Assembly (NCBI RefSeq): GCF_003696305.1
Contig: NZ_RFFK01000018.1
Span: 1 to 46,504 of the forward strand
Source: Pseudomonas sp. AOB-7
Lineage (GTDB): Bacteria; Pseudomonadota; Gammaproteobacteria; Pseudomonadales; Pseudomonadaceae
Direction: 5' to 3'
DNA length: 46,504 nt
Under the pieces are notes generated by a model that was not told where the DNA came from, did no database searches, and was given only the letters and a program-made list of their open reading frames with translations. A program made the position numbers and the translations under genes. Below are positions 1 through 9,106 of the stretch, piece by piece (the first letter of the stretch is position 1; each line of letters begins with the position of its first letter).

Positions 1-92
1 AGGGCCGGCAGCTCGGCCCAGAGCTTGGAGACTTCGAAAACTTCATTGAGCACGAAGCGCATGTCGCGCAGGGGGGCTTGGTAATCGGCCAT
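1..92 (-). CDS. acyl-CoA dehydrogenase, N-terminal fragment (runs off window)
   Basis: Only the first 30 codons lie in the window. The ATG is at 90-92 on the minus strand and the peptide begins MADYQAPLRDMRFVLNEVF. This closely matches the N-termini of the two complete acyl-CoA dehydrogenases that follow at 256-2049 and 3592-5397 (MPEYKAPLRDMRF and MPDYKAPLRDIRF), so it is a third tandem paralogue of the roughly 600-residue FAD-dependent family. The short N-terminal signature is shared by all three. The catalytic part is outside the window, so activity cannot be judged. Confidence 0.85.
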   Translation of the reverse strand, partial: MADYQAPLRDMRFVLNEVFEVSKLWAELPA

Positions 93-211
93 GGCACATC
101 CTCGGAAAACGGAGTTACGTGAGGACTCCGAGTTTAATGGAACAACTTTATAGACACATAGGGTCGTGTTGTGACCAATTATTCACTAAAAGTTCGCATC
201 CGCTTGATATG

Positions 212-235
212 AAAAAGCCCGCCAACAGGCGGGCT
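212..235 (-). terminator. rho-independent terminator of the acyl-CoA dehydrogenase at 256-2049
   Basis: A perfect 7-bp GCCCGCC/GGCGGGC stem (217-223 with 228-234) with a 4-base loop is followed on the minus strand by five U (212-216). It sits 21 bases past the stop codon of the upstream gene. It separates that gene from the next paralogue at 1-92, so the two are probably not obligately co-transcribed. Confidence 0.85.
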
Positions 236-255
236 CCAGTGACCACGACCGCCGG

Positions 256-2049
<1,794 letters not shown>

Positions 2050-2153
2050 GGCGGTTCTCCAGTCGGGCAGCGGTCAGGTCGCCCCACGCTACTGCCGCAC
2101 GGCGGCCGGCAACAACGACAGTTGGCCGGCTGAATGCGCGGCCATAAGCGGCC

Positions 2154-3515
2154 TCAGTCGGCTTCGCCGGCCAGTTTCACCGCGCCGCGGCGCTGGCCGG
2201 CGCTGCGGATGCAGTTGCGCCCGGCGGCCTTGGCGCTGTACAGCGCCTTGTCCGCCGCCTTGATCACCGCCTGCGGGCTGCGCTGCTCGGCCTGGCGCGC
2301 GGCCACGCCCATGCTGACGGTCACCGACACCTCGCTCGCGCCCTTGCCGCCGCGGCGCTGCTTGCCCTGCTGGTCGCTGCGCGGACGACTCTGCTTGTCG
2401 CGAAGCTGCATGCGGTAGTGCTCGATGGCCAGGCGCACCGCCTCCAGATGGGGCTGGCACTGCTCGAGGCTCTTGCCGGGAAACAGCAGGGTGAATTCCT
2501 CGCCGCCGTAACGGTAGGCCTTGCCGCCGCCCCCGACCTTGCGCAGCTGGCTGGCGACCAGGCGCAGCACCTGGTCGCCGACGTCGTGGCCGTGAGTGTC
2601 GTTGAAGTTCTTGAAGTGATCGACGTCGACCATGGCGATCACGTAGTCGCGACCCAGCCGCTGCAGGCGTTCGTTCAGCGCGCGCCGCCCCGGCAGCCCG
2701 GTGAGTTCGTCGCGAAAGGCCATCTGGTAGGCCTCGTGGGCCACCGCGGCGACCAGCATGAGCATCGCCAGGCTGCTCATCACCTGCAGCGCGTGGGGCA
2801 GGATGAACACCTGCGGCAGCATCCACAGCACGCCGAGCAGGCCGCACAGCTGCGCCGCGTGCAACGGCCGCGGCTGCCGCAGGTACTGCAGCAGCAAGGC
2901 GACGAAGGCCAGCAGAAACAGCGGATAGGCCAGTTGCGCCAGGCTCATCCAGGCGCCGTGCAGGCTCGGCCAGTGGATCGCCGCCAGCCACTCGGCCAGC
3001 CCCTGCGGATAGCGCCGCGCCAGGCCCAGCGCCAGCCCCCCCAGCGCCAGCAGCACGGCGCCGCGGGCGAGCAGGTCCTGGGCCAGGTGCGAGCGCTCCT
3101 CCCAACACCCGTAGAGGGCATAGAACAGCGGCAACAGCAGGCAGACCAGGTGGAACACCAGGGCCGCATCCTCGCGCACCTGGCCGCCGGCGCGGAAATG
3201 GTCGACCTGGATGTCGAGCAGGAAATAGGCGAGGTACAGCACCAGCAGCAGGAACAGCTCGCGCTGACGGCCGTAGCCCAGGCAGAAGGCGCCGCCGAGC
3301 AGCAGCAACAGGGTCGGCAGTACATTGAACAGCGAGACGAAGAACTCGCTCAGCACCGGCAAACGCGCCGCCAGCAGCCCGCCGAGCAGCAACGGCAGCG
3401 AAGACAGGAAATGGCTGAGGCGCAGGCTGGCGAGACGCATCGCGGCAACGTCCATCACGGAGATGACGGCATTTTGCCTGCTTGCTGCGGCGAAAACAGC
3501 GACGGGTTGCGACAT
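2154..3515 (-). CDS. membrane-anchored diguanylate cyclase (GGEEF)
   Basis: A 453-residue protein with about seven to eight hydrophobic segments (residues ~35-255) followed by a GGDEF domain (~265-430). The domain carries DELTGLPGRRALNE, the metal-binding VDVDHFK (~296-302) and an intact GGEEF active-site loop (337-341), so it should make c-di-GMP from GTP at the inner membrane. The region before GGEEF reads RKVGGGGKAYRY, so the usual RxxD inhibitory site is missing and feedback inhibition may be absent. The C-terminal part contains a basic low-complexity insert (DKQSRPRSDQQGKQRR). The start is uncertain: the first ATG has little Shine-Dalgarno sequence, and ATGs at residues 21 and 26 are alternatives. 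It lies between two acyl-CoA dehydrogenase genes on the same strand. Confidence 0.88.
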   Translation of the reverse strand: MSQPVAVFAAASRQNAVISVMDVAAMRLASLRLSHFLSSLPLLLGGLLAARLPVLSEFFVSLFNVLPTLLLLLGGAFCLGYGRQRELFLLLVLYLAYFLLDIQVDHFRAGGQVREDAALVFHLVCLLLPLFYALYGCWEERSHLAQDLLARGAVLLALGGLALGLARRYPQGLAEWLAAIHWPSLHGAWMSLAQLAYPLFLLAFVALLLQYLRQPRPLHAAQLCGLLGVLWMLPQVFILPHALQVMSSLAMLMLVAAVAHEAYQMAFRDELTGLPGRRALNERLQRLGRDYVIAMVDVDHFKNFNDTHGHDVGDQVLRLVASQLRKVGGGGKAYRYGGEEFTLLFPGKSLEQCQPHLEAVRLAIEHYRMQLRDKQSRPRSDQQGKQRRGGKGASEVSVTVSMGVAARQAEQRSPQAVIKAADKALYSAKAAGRNCIRSAGQRRGAVKLAGEAD

Positions 3516-3540
3516 TCCGTTATCGCCAGCGCACCGGCAT

Positions 3541-3569
3541 AAAAAAACGCCGCCCCGAGGGGCGGCGTT
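3541..3569 (-). terminator. rho-independent terminator of the acyl-CoA dehydrogenase at 3592-5397
   Basis: An 11-bp inverted repeat (3546-3556 with 3559-3569; core CGCCGCCCC/GGGGCGGCG) is followed on the minus strand by a run of seven U (3541-3547). It lies between the stop of the third acyl-CoA dehydrogenase and the start of the GGDEF gene. The GGDEF gene would therefore need a promoter of its own or terminator readthrough. Confidence 0.9.
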
Positions 3570-3591
3570 CTTCGACCAGCGGATGGCAGGC

Positions 3592-5397
3592 TTAGAAGCC
3601 CAGGGCGAAGTGCTCTTCGTCCATGTCCATCAGGTTGCTGGCGCCGGACAGCATGGCTTCGACGTGCATGCGGGTACGCGGCAGGATGCGCGCGTAGTAG
3701 AAGCGTGCGGTCTGCAGCTTGGCCTTGTAGAAGGCCTCGTCGCCGCTGCCGGCCGCCAGTTTCTCGGCCGCCAGGCGCGCCATGTCGGCCCAGAAGTAGG
3801 CCAGGCAGGCGTAGCCGGAGTACATCAGGTAGTCCACCGAAGCGGCCCCGACTTCCTCGCGGTCCTTCATCGCCGCCATGCCGACCTTCATGGTGATGTC
3901 GCCCCACTCCTTGTTCAGCTTGGCCAGCGGCTCGACGAACTCCTTGACGGCATCGTTGGCCTCGTTGGCCTGGCAGAACTTGTGCACGATCTTGGTGAAG
4001 TTCTTCAGCGCGCCGCCCTGGGTCATGAGGATCTTGCGACCCAGCAGGTCGAGGGCCTGCACGCCGGTGGTGCCTTCGTACATCATCGAGATGCGGCAGT
4101 CGCGCAGGTTCTGCTCCATGCCCCACTCGCTGATGAAGCCGTGGCCACCGTAGATCTGCATGCCGTGGGAGGCGGACTCGAAGCCCACTTCGGTCATGAA
4201 GGCCTTGGCGATCGGGGTGAGGAAAGCCAGCAGTTCGTCGGCGGCTTTCTTCTCTTCTTCGTTCTGGCTGTGCTGAACGATGTCGACCTGCTTGGCGGTG
4301 AAGTAGACCATGGCGCGGTTGCCTTCGGCGAAGGCCTTCATGGTCAGCAGCATGCGGCGCACGTCCGGGTGCACGATGATCGGATCGGCGGCTTTTTCCG
4401 GCGCTTTCGGGCCGGTCAGCGAACGCATCTGCAGACGCTCGCGGGCGTACTTGATGCCACCCTGGAAGCCGACTTCGGCGTGGGCCAGGCCTTGCAGCGC
4501 GGTCCCCAGGCGAGCGGTGTTCATGAAGGTGAACATGCAGTTCAGGCCCTTGTTGGCCGGGCCGATCAGGAAGCCGGTGGCGCCGTCGAAGTTCATCACG
4601 CAGGTGGCGTTGCCGTGGATGCCCATCTTGTGCTCGATCGAGCCACAGGACACCGCGTTGCGCTCACCGACGCCGCCGTCGGCCGAGGGCAGGAACTTCG
4701 GCACGATGAACAGCGAGATACCCTTGGTACCGGCCGGCGCATCGGGCAGGCGGGCCAGGACGATATGGACGATGTTGTCGGCCATGTCGTGCTCGCCAGC
4801 GGAGATGAAGATCTTGGTGCCGGAGACCTTGTAGCTGCCGTCGGCCTGCGGTTCGGCCTTGGTGCGCAGCATGCCCAGGTCGGTGCCGCAATGCGGCTCG
4901 GTCAGGCACATGGTGCCGGTCCACTCGCCGGACACCAGCTTGGTCAGGTAGGTGTGCTTCTGCTCGTCGGTGCCGTGGGCGCTCAGGGTGTTCATCGCAC
5001 CGTGGGACAGGCCCGGGTACATGCCCCAGGACCAGTTGGCCGAACCGACCATCTCGCTGATGGCCAGGCCGAGGGATTCCGGCAGGCCCTGGCCGCCGTG
5101 CTCGACGTCGTGCGCCAGGCTCGGCCAGCCGCCTTCGACGAACTGCTGATAGGCCTCTTTGAAGCCGGTCGGGGTCTTCACGCCGGATTCGCTCCAGGTG
5201 CAGCCCTCGATGTCACCCACACGGTTCAGCGGCGACAGCACCTGCTCGCAGAACTTGGCGCCTTCTTCGAGGATGGCGTCGACCATGTCCGGAGTGGCGT
5301 CCTGGCAGCCAGGCAGGCTCTGATAGTGCGCTTCGTAGCCCAGCAGTTCGTCACGGACGAAACGAATATCACGCAAGGGGGCCTTGTAATCAGGCAT
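3592..5397 (-). CDS. acyl-CoA dehydrogenase (long ~600-aa type), PsrA-type operator upstream
   Basis: A 601-residue paralogue of the enzyme at 256-2049, with the same layout: N-terminal MPDYKAPLRDIRF, flavin segment MCLTEPHCGTDLG, VSGTKIFISAGEHDM, and YEGTTGVQALDLLGRK holding the probable catalytic glutamate. The reading frame is open upstream to 5502, but the ATG at 5395-5397 is preferred because it aligns with the two paralogues and keeps the promoter and operators outside the gene. Likely substrate is medium- or long-chain acyl-CoA, in the cytoplasm, feeding electrons to the ETF system (family knowledge). Regulation by a fatty-acid-responsive repressor is suggested by the operator pair at 5504-5530. 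Confidence 0.93.
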   Translation of the reverse strand: MPDYKAPLRDIRFVRDELLGYEAHYQSLPGCQDATPDMVDAILEEGAKFCEQVLSPLNRVGDIEGCTWSESGVKTPTGFKEAYQQFVEGGWPSLAHDVEHGGQGLPESLGLAISEMVGSANWSWGMYPGLSHGAMNTLSAHGTDEQKHTYLTKLVSGEWTGTMCLTEPHCGTDLGMLRTKAEPQADGSYKVSGTKIFISAGEHDMADNIVHIVLARLPDAPAGTKGISLFIVPKFLPSADGGVGERNAVSCGSIEHKMGIHGNATCVMNFDGATGFLIGPANKGLNCMFTFMNTARLGTALQGLAHAEVGFQGGIKYARERLQMRSLTGPKAPEKAADPIIVHPDVRRMLLTMKAFAEGNRAMVYFTAKQVDIVQHSQNEEEKKAADELLAFLTPIAKAFMTEVGFESASHGMQIYGGHGFISEWGMEQNLRDCRISMMYEGTTGVQALDLLGRKILMTQGGALKNFTKIVHKFCQANEANDAVKEFVEPLAKLNKEWGDITMKVGMAAMKDREEVGAASVDYLMYSGYACLAYFWADMARLAAEKLAAGSGDEAFYKAKLQTARFYYARILPRTRMHVEAMLSGASNLMDMDEEHFALGF

Positions 5398-5503
5398 AGC
5401 GGTAAACCTCTGCGGTGGATTCCTAGTAGTTGGGGTGACCGGCTTGTCGGTCGCTTTCGGGATCACTCCCGGCTGCTGGGCCACGCATTCGCGGTCCAGC
5501 AAT

Positions 5504-5547
5504 CAAACAGGCGTTTGAAACATACGTTTACGCCACCCCCTTGTCAA
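5504..5547 (-). promoter_or_regulatory. sigma70-type promoter overlapped by two PsrA-like operators
   Basis: On the minus strand there is a perfect -35 TTGACA (5542-5547), a 17-base spacer and a -10 TATGTT (5519-5524). The -10 lies inside two abutting palindromes: CAAAC-AGGC-GTTTG (5504-5517), a perfect match to the published PsrA consensus (G/C)AAAC-N2-4-GTTT(G/C), and GAAAC-ATAC-GTTTA (5517-5530), one mismatch. PsrA is a Pseudomonas TetR-family repressor relieved by long-chain acyl ligands. The placement fits direct repression of the beta-oxidation gene at 3592-5397. Confidence 0.7.
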
Positions 5548-5565
5548 GCGCTGCCAATCGCCCGG

Positions 5566-6297
5566 CTAGGCGAGCAGATCGATGCGCGAATCCGGCGCCG
5601 GCCATTCGCCCAGGCGCCGATACAGCTCAAGACTAGGCGCTGGCGGCAAGGGCTGCTGCGCGGCGCGGTCTTCTTCGTCGCCTTCCTCGGCGTCCCGCTC
5701 GGCCTGGCGCGCCTCGGCCGCGGCGACGGCCTCCGCGCGGCGCAGCTCGGCCAGTTCCACCCGAGCCTGAGCCGCCTGCGCCTGGGCCTGGGCGGCGACG
5801 CGCAGGTCCTGCGCGGACGGCTCGACCGGCGCCAGCGCGGCACGCAGGACCACCTCCATCTTGCGCAGGGTGGCTTCGGGATCATTGGGCACGGGGGCGG
5901 TGTCGATGCTGACTTCGCCGGAAACGGCGTAGCGCTGGCCGTCCGGGCCGCGCTTGAAGCTGTAACTGGGCGCCCCGGCGTACTGCCCGCCCACCGCGGC
6001 ATGGGCCTGCTCGTGGGCGCGCACTTCGCGGTCGCGCTGGCTCAGCTCGGCGATTTCCAGTCGTTCGAGACGTTGCTGCTGCGCACTGGGCTCGCCGTCG
6101 CCACGGCCATCGCGCTCGGCCGAGCGATCCGCCGCCTCACGCCCGGAAGCGGAGGAATCGGCCTGCGCCTCCTGCGTCGGGGCGGCAGGCGGCTGATCGG
6201 CGCGAGCGATATCGGGGGAAACTGCGGCCGAGAGTGGCCGGGTCGGCGCGACGGGCGGCGAGGGGACGAACGACGGCAGGCTGCTGCCGATCTGCAT
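5566..6297 (-). CDS. SprA-like putative metalloprotease (HExxH-related HEQAH motif)
   Basis: A 243-residue protein with a Pro/Ala-rich, probably disordered N-terminus (1-70) and a conserved core around VRAHEQAHAAVGGQYAG (~92-108), then SYSFKRGPDGQRYAVSGE and PNDPEATLRKMEVV. This is the signature of the SprA-related/CatRA family of putative metalloproteases, with HEQAH as the presumed zinc site. An Ala/Glu-rich helical tail (155-215) follows. The start has a good Shine-Dalgarno (TAGGAG). No signal peptide is seen. It lies downstream of a small flagellar-rod-like gene on the same strand with a 52-base gap. The substrate is unknown and activity in this family is predicted only. Confidence 0.75.
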   Translation of the reverse strand: MQIGSSLPSFVPSPPVAPTRPLSAAVSPDIARADQPPAAPTQEAQADSSASGREAADRSAERDGRGDGEPSAQQQRLERLEIAELSQRDREVRAHEQAHAAVGGQYAGAPSYSFKRGPDGQRYAVSGEVSIDTAPVPNDPEATLRKMEVVLRAALAPVEPSAQDLRVAAQAQAQAAQARVELAELRRAEAVAAAEARQAERDAEEGDEEDRAAQQPLPPAPSLELYRRLGEWPAPDSRIDLLA

Positions 6298-6349
6298 ATG
6301 CTCACTCCTACCCCGCAGTTAGCCGCATCCGCGGCCGGGGTGGAACTAC

Positions 6350-6649
6350 TTAGACACGCGTATCGATCAGGGTGCCAAGCACCTCGTCGGCGGTTTCCAC
6401 GACGCGCGCACTGGCGCGCACCTCGTTCTCGCCGACGCGCAGGGCGACCAGGCTTTGCGCCAGGTCAGGGCGAGTCTGTTCGGCGGCTTGCGGCGCCGGA
6501 TTGACCTGATTCTGCGGCGGGGTCTGGCTGCCTTGCGGCGGCTGGCTGACGGCGTTGCTGGCGATCTCGCTGGCTGCCTGTTCGACACGGCGCTGCCCGG
6601 CCTTAATGCCGCTCAGACCCGAGTTGAATGCGTTGGCGGAGATTTCCAT
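6350..6649 (-). CDS. small flagellar rod/hook-like protein
   Basis: A 99-residue protein whose two ends resemble the termini of flagellar rod and hook proteins (FlgC/FlgG/FlgE class). The N-terminus NAFNSGLSGIKAGQRRVEQA resembles the hydrophobic-heptad N-terminal helix, and the C-terminus DLAQSLVALRVGENEVRAS followed by TADEVLGTLIDTRV resembles the C-terminal coiled-coil helix. The middle (35-60) is a Gln/Pro linker in place of the large central domain. No other flagellar genes are nearby. It sits at the position of the small hypothetical PA0505 in P. aeruginosa (from memory). A Shine-Dalgarno GGGAG precedes the ATG. Function is not established. Confidence 0.7.
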   Translation of the reverse strand: MEISANAFNSGLSGIKAGQRRVEQAASEIASNAVSQPPQGSQTPPQNQVNPAPQAAEQTRPDLAQSLVALRVGENEVRASARVVETADEVLGTLIDTRV

Positions 6650-6747
6650 CGGCAGCTCCCGGCGCGATTAGAACCTAATGGCCGGTATTGAAGCAGAAAC
6701 TGCCTAAAAAACGTACAGGCAAAAGGCTATGGTCGGGTAACTGCTTA

Positions 6748-7434
6748 TTACCGCTGAACCAGCCGGTCGAGATCCAGATGCGCCGCCACCGCCGCCGGGC
6801 TTGCCTGGGCCAGACGCGGCACGCGCCCCAGGCAGGGCGCCGCCAGGCGTTCGGCGAGGGTGGCGAGGTTTTCCTCCAGGCGCGAGGTCTGCGCATCGAC
6901 CACATTGGCCACCCAGCCGGCCAGGCGCAGGCCGTCGCGCTCGATGGCCTCCATGCTGAGCACGGCGTGGTTGATGCAGCCCAGGCGCACGCCGACCACC
7001 AGGATCACCGGCAGGCCCAGGGCCACGGCCAGATCGGAGAGGTTCTCGTCGCCGGCCAGCGGCACGCGCCAGCCACCGGCGCCTTCCACCAGGGAAAAAT
7101 CGGCGCCCTTGGCCAGAATCGCGCGCACCGGGCCGAGCAGGCTGGCCACATCCAGCTGCACCCCGGCCTCGCGCGCCGCCAGGTGCGGGGCGATGGCCGG
7201 GGCGAAGGCCAGCGGATTGACCTCCTCGTAGCGCAGCGCCAGCGAGCATTCGCCGAGCAGGGCCAGGGCATCGTCGTTGCGCAGGCCGTCTGCGGTCATG
7301 GCGCAACCGGAGGCCACCGGCTTGGCCGCCGCGGTGCTCAGTCCGCGCCGGCGAGCGGCATGCAGCAAGCCGGCGGCGATGGTGGTCTTGCCGATTTCCG
7401 TGTCCGTTCCGGTAACGAAGTAGGCTTGAGTCAT
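6748..7434 (-). CDS. bioD: dethiobiotin synthetase
   Basis: A 228-residue ATP-dependent carboxylase that closes the ureido ring of dethiobiotin from 7,8-diaminopelargonate and CO2, the penultimate step of biotin synthesis. The P-loop GTDTEIGKTT is at residues 9-18, with AAAKPVASGC (~36-45) and the VEGAGGWRVPL substrate-loop motif (~108-118). It is the last gene of the bioB-F-H-C-D operon. Its ATG overlaps the stop of a 28-codon remnant that duplicates its own first codons (7434-7520). Because that remnant starts with GTG overlapping the bioC stop, the present start may be a secondary one created by duplication. No bioA is present in the window. Confidence 0.96.
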   Translation of the reverse strand: MTQAYFVTGTDTEIGKTTIAAGLLHAARRRGLSTAAAKPVASGCAMTADGLRNDDALALLGECSLALRYEEVNPLAFAPAIAPHLAAREAGVQLDVASLLGPVRAILAKGADFSLVEGAGGWRVPLAGDENLSDLAVALGLPVILVVGVRLGCINHAVLSMEAIERDGLRLAGWVANVVDAQTSRLEENLATLAERLAAPCLGRVPRLAQASPAAVAAHLDLDRLVQR

Positions 7435-7520
7435 CAGTCGAACCCTCTGCCGAAGTGGTCTTGCCGGCTTCTCATGCCGAGCCGGGTATCCGTTCCGGTG
7501 ACGAAGTAGGCGTGGGTCAC
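7434..7520 (-). pseudogene. decayed duplicate of the bioD 5' end (28-codon mini-ORF)
   Basis: Between bioC and bioD lies a frame starting GTG at 7518-7520 that reads VTHAYFVTGTDTRLG and then diverges, ending in TGA at 7434-7436. The first 12 codons nearly match bioD (MTQAYFVTGTDT), and a later GGCAAGACCAC block matches the bioD P-loop codons after a short insertion that breaks the homology. The mini-ORF overlaps the bioC stop (GTGA) and the bioD start (TGATG), so it could still carry ribosomes from bioC to bioD. It is best read as a partial tandem duplication in which the upstream copy decayed. Confidence 0.75.
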
Positions 7521-8347
7521 TGCGGATGCTCCATTCGATCCACGCTCAACGGCTTCTGCAGCACGCCGTAGACCACCTGGTAGGTGGCCGGCAGCCCCTC
7601 GGCCTGACGGAAGCCCTCGTAGGCCTCGATCAGCGCGCGAATCCGCGCGCGCCCGGTCAGCCCGCCCGGCCGCCCCGGGTTGAGGTTGTGCGCACCGAGG
7701 TCCTTGAGCGAGGCGGTCAGGCTGCGCAGGTCGGGGAAATGCAGCACCTCGGCCTGGCGCTGCAGGCTCAGCAGCTGCAGCTCGCCGGCGGCGCACAGGC
7801 GCTGGTAGTCCTCGAAGCGGCGAAAGCGGTTGACGTGGACGAAGCCGTCCACCGCCTGCCAGCTGCCCTGCAGCTCCTGCAGGGTGCCCACGCACAGGCT
7901 GGAAAAGGCCAGCACGCCGCCGGGGCGCAGCACCCGCGCCGCCTCGCGGAGCACCTGCGGGAAATCGGCGCACCACTGCAGCGCCAGGCTGGAGAACAGC
8001 AGGTCGACACTGCCGGCCTGCAGCGGCAGCGCCTCGGCATCGCCGGCGACGAAATGCGCGGCGCCACCCAGCGGCCGGGCGTGGCGCAGCATGCCCTCGG
8101 CGATATCCACGGCCAGGCCCTCGCTCAGGGGGAAGCGCGCGCCCAGGGCGCGGGTGAAATGCCCGGTGCCGCAGCCCAGGTCCAGCCAGCGCGCCGGCTG
8201 CAGCGAGGCGGGCAGGCGCTCGAGCAGCTGCGCGCCGACGCTGCGCTGCAGCTCGGCCACCGCATCGTAGCTGTCCGCCGCACGGGAGAAGGAGGCCGCG
8301 ACCTGGCGCTTGTCCGGCAGACCGCCGGGCTGGGCATGCTCGCTCAT
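7517..8347 (-). CDS. bioC: malonyl-ACP O-methyltransferase
   Basis: A 276-residue class I SAM-dependent methyltransferase that methylates the free carboxyl of malonyl-ACP, letting the pimeloyl chain be built by fatty-acid synthase. Motif I is WLDLGCGTGHFTRALG (~residues 54-69), followed by the acidic end of strand 2 (AVDIAEGML) and SSLALQWCADFP typical of BioC. The N-terminal DKRQVAASFSRAADSYD is also characteristic of the family. It lies 30 bases after bioH and its stop overlaps the GTG of the bioD remnant. It forms the chain-initiating pair with BioH. Confidence 0.95.
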   Translation of the reverse strand: MSEHAQPGGLPDKRQVAASFSRAADSYDAVAELQRSVGAQLLERLPASLQPARWLDLGCGTGHFTRALGARFPLSEGLAVDIAEGMLRHARPLGGAAHFVAGDAEALPLQAGSVDLLFSSLALQWCADFPQVLREAARVLRPGGVLAFSSLCVGTLQELQGSWQAVDGFVHVNRFRRFEDYQRLCAAGELQLLSLQRQAEVLHFPDLRSLTASLKDLGAHNLNPGRPGGLTGRARIRALIEAYEGFRQAEGLPATYQVVYGVLQKPLSVDRMEHPQ

Positions 8348-8377
8348 GGTCGGCCCCCGCGGAAGAAAGCCAGCACC

Positions 8378-9106
8378 CTACGACTCGCCATCACTGGCCT
8401 CGCGGATAAACTCGAGCAGCAGCGCCGCCAGGGCCTGTGGCTGTTCCAGCACGAAGGCATGGCCGCAGCCTTCCAGCACATCCACCTCGCCGGCCGGCAG
8501 CAGGGCCAGCAGCGCTGCGCCGGCCGCGGCCGGTACCAGGGCGTCCTGCTCGGCCAGCAGGTGCAACTGCGGCCCGGTGAAGGCGGCCAGCGCCGCGCGA
8601 TTGTCCAGGCTCGCCAGCACCCGAAGCCCGGCCAGCAATTGCGCGCCAGCCGCCTCGGTCAACGCCGCCTGCAGGCGGCGCGCCAGGCCGCGGGCGTCGC
8701 TTGCGCCCTGGGCGCAGAGCATGGCGAAACGCTTGAGGGTGGCACCGGCGTCCTGCGCGCAGCCGGCCTCGAACGCGGCGAAGGTCTCGACCGGCATGGC
8801 GCTCGGCCAGTCCTCACGAGCGACGAAGCAGGCATTGGCGGCCAGGCCGATCAGCCCCCGGCAGCGCGCGCCGCGGCGCGCCGCCAGCGCGGTGGCGAGC
8901 ATGCCGCCGAGCGACCAGCCGGCCAGCCAGCAGTCTTGCGGCAGGCGCGCGTCCAGCTCATCGAGCCAATCGTCCACTGCCGCCGAGGTCAGCGCCGGCA
9001 GTTCGCACCATTCAACCCGCAGCTGGTCGCCCAGCGCCTCGGCCAACGGCTGCAACAGGGTGCTGTCCAGGCCCCAGCCGGGCAGCAGGATCAGTCGTTC
9101 AGTCAT
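8378..9106 (-). CDS. bioH: pimeloyl-ACP methyl ester carboxylesterase
   Basis: A 242-residue alpha/beta hydrolase that removes the methyl group from pimeloyl-ACP methyl ester, ending chain elongation before BioF acts. The nucleophile elbow is GWSLGG with Ser65, the oxyanion-side motif is LLPGWGLD near the N-terminus, and the catalytic histidine is in GCGHAF (~residue 220). The start overlaps the end of bioF by 8 bases, showing tight coupling. As in other gamma-proteobacteria with bioH inside the operon, it partners bioC directly downstream. Confidence 0.94.
   Translation of the reverse strand: MTERLILLPGWGLDSTLLQPLAEALGDQLRVEWCELPALTSAAVDDWLDELDARLPQDCWLAGWSLGGMLATALAARRGARCRGLIGLAANACFVAREDWPSAMPVETFAAFEAGCAQDAGATLKRFAMLCAQGASDARGLARRLQAALTEAAGAQLLAGLRVLASLDNRAALAAFTGPQLHLLAEQDALVPAAAGAALLALLPAGEVDVLEGCGHAFVLEQPQALAALLLEFIREASDGES

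Noticed and set aside
3325..6504. 1059-codon plus-strand open frame
   Set aside because: Antisense to three supported genes and running through terminators; no recognisable domain.
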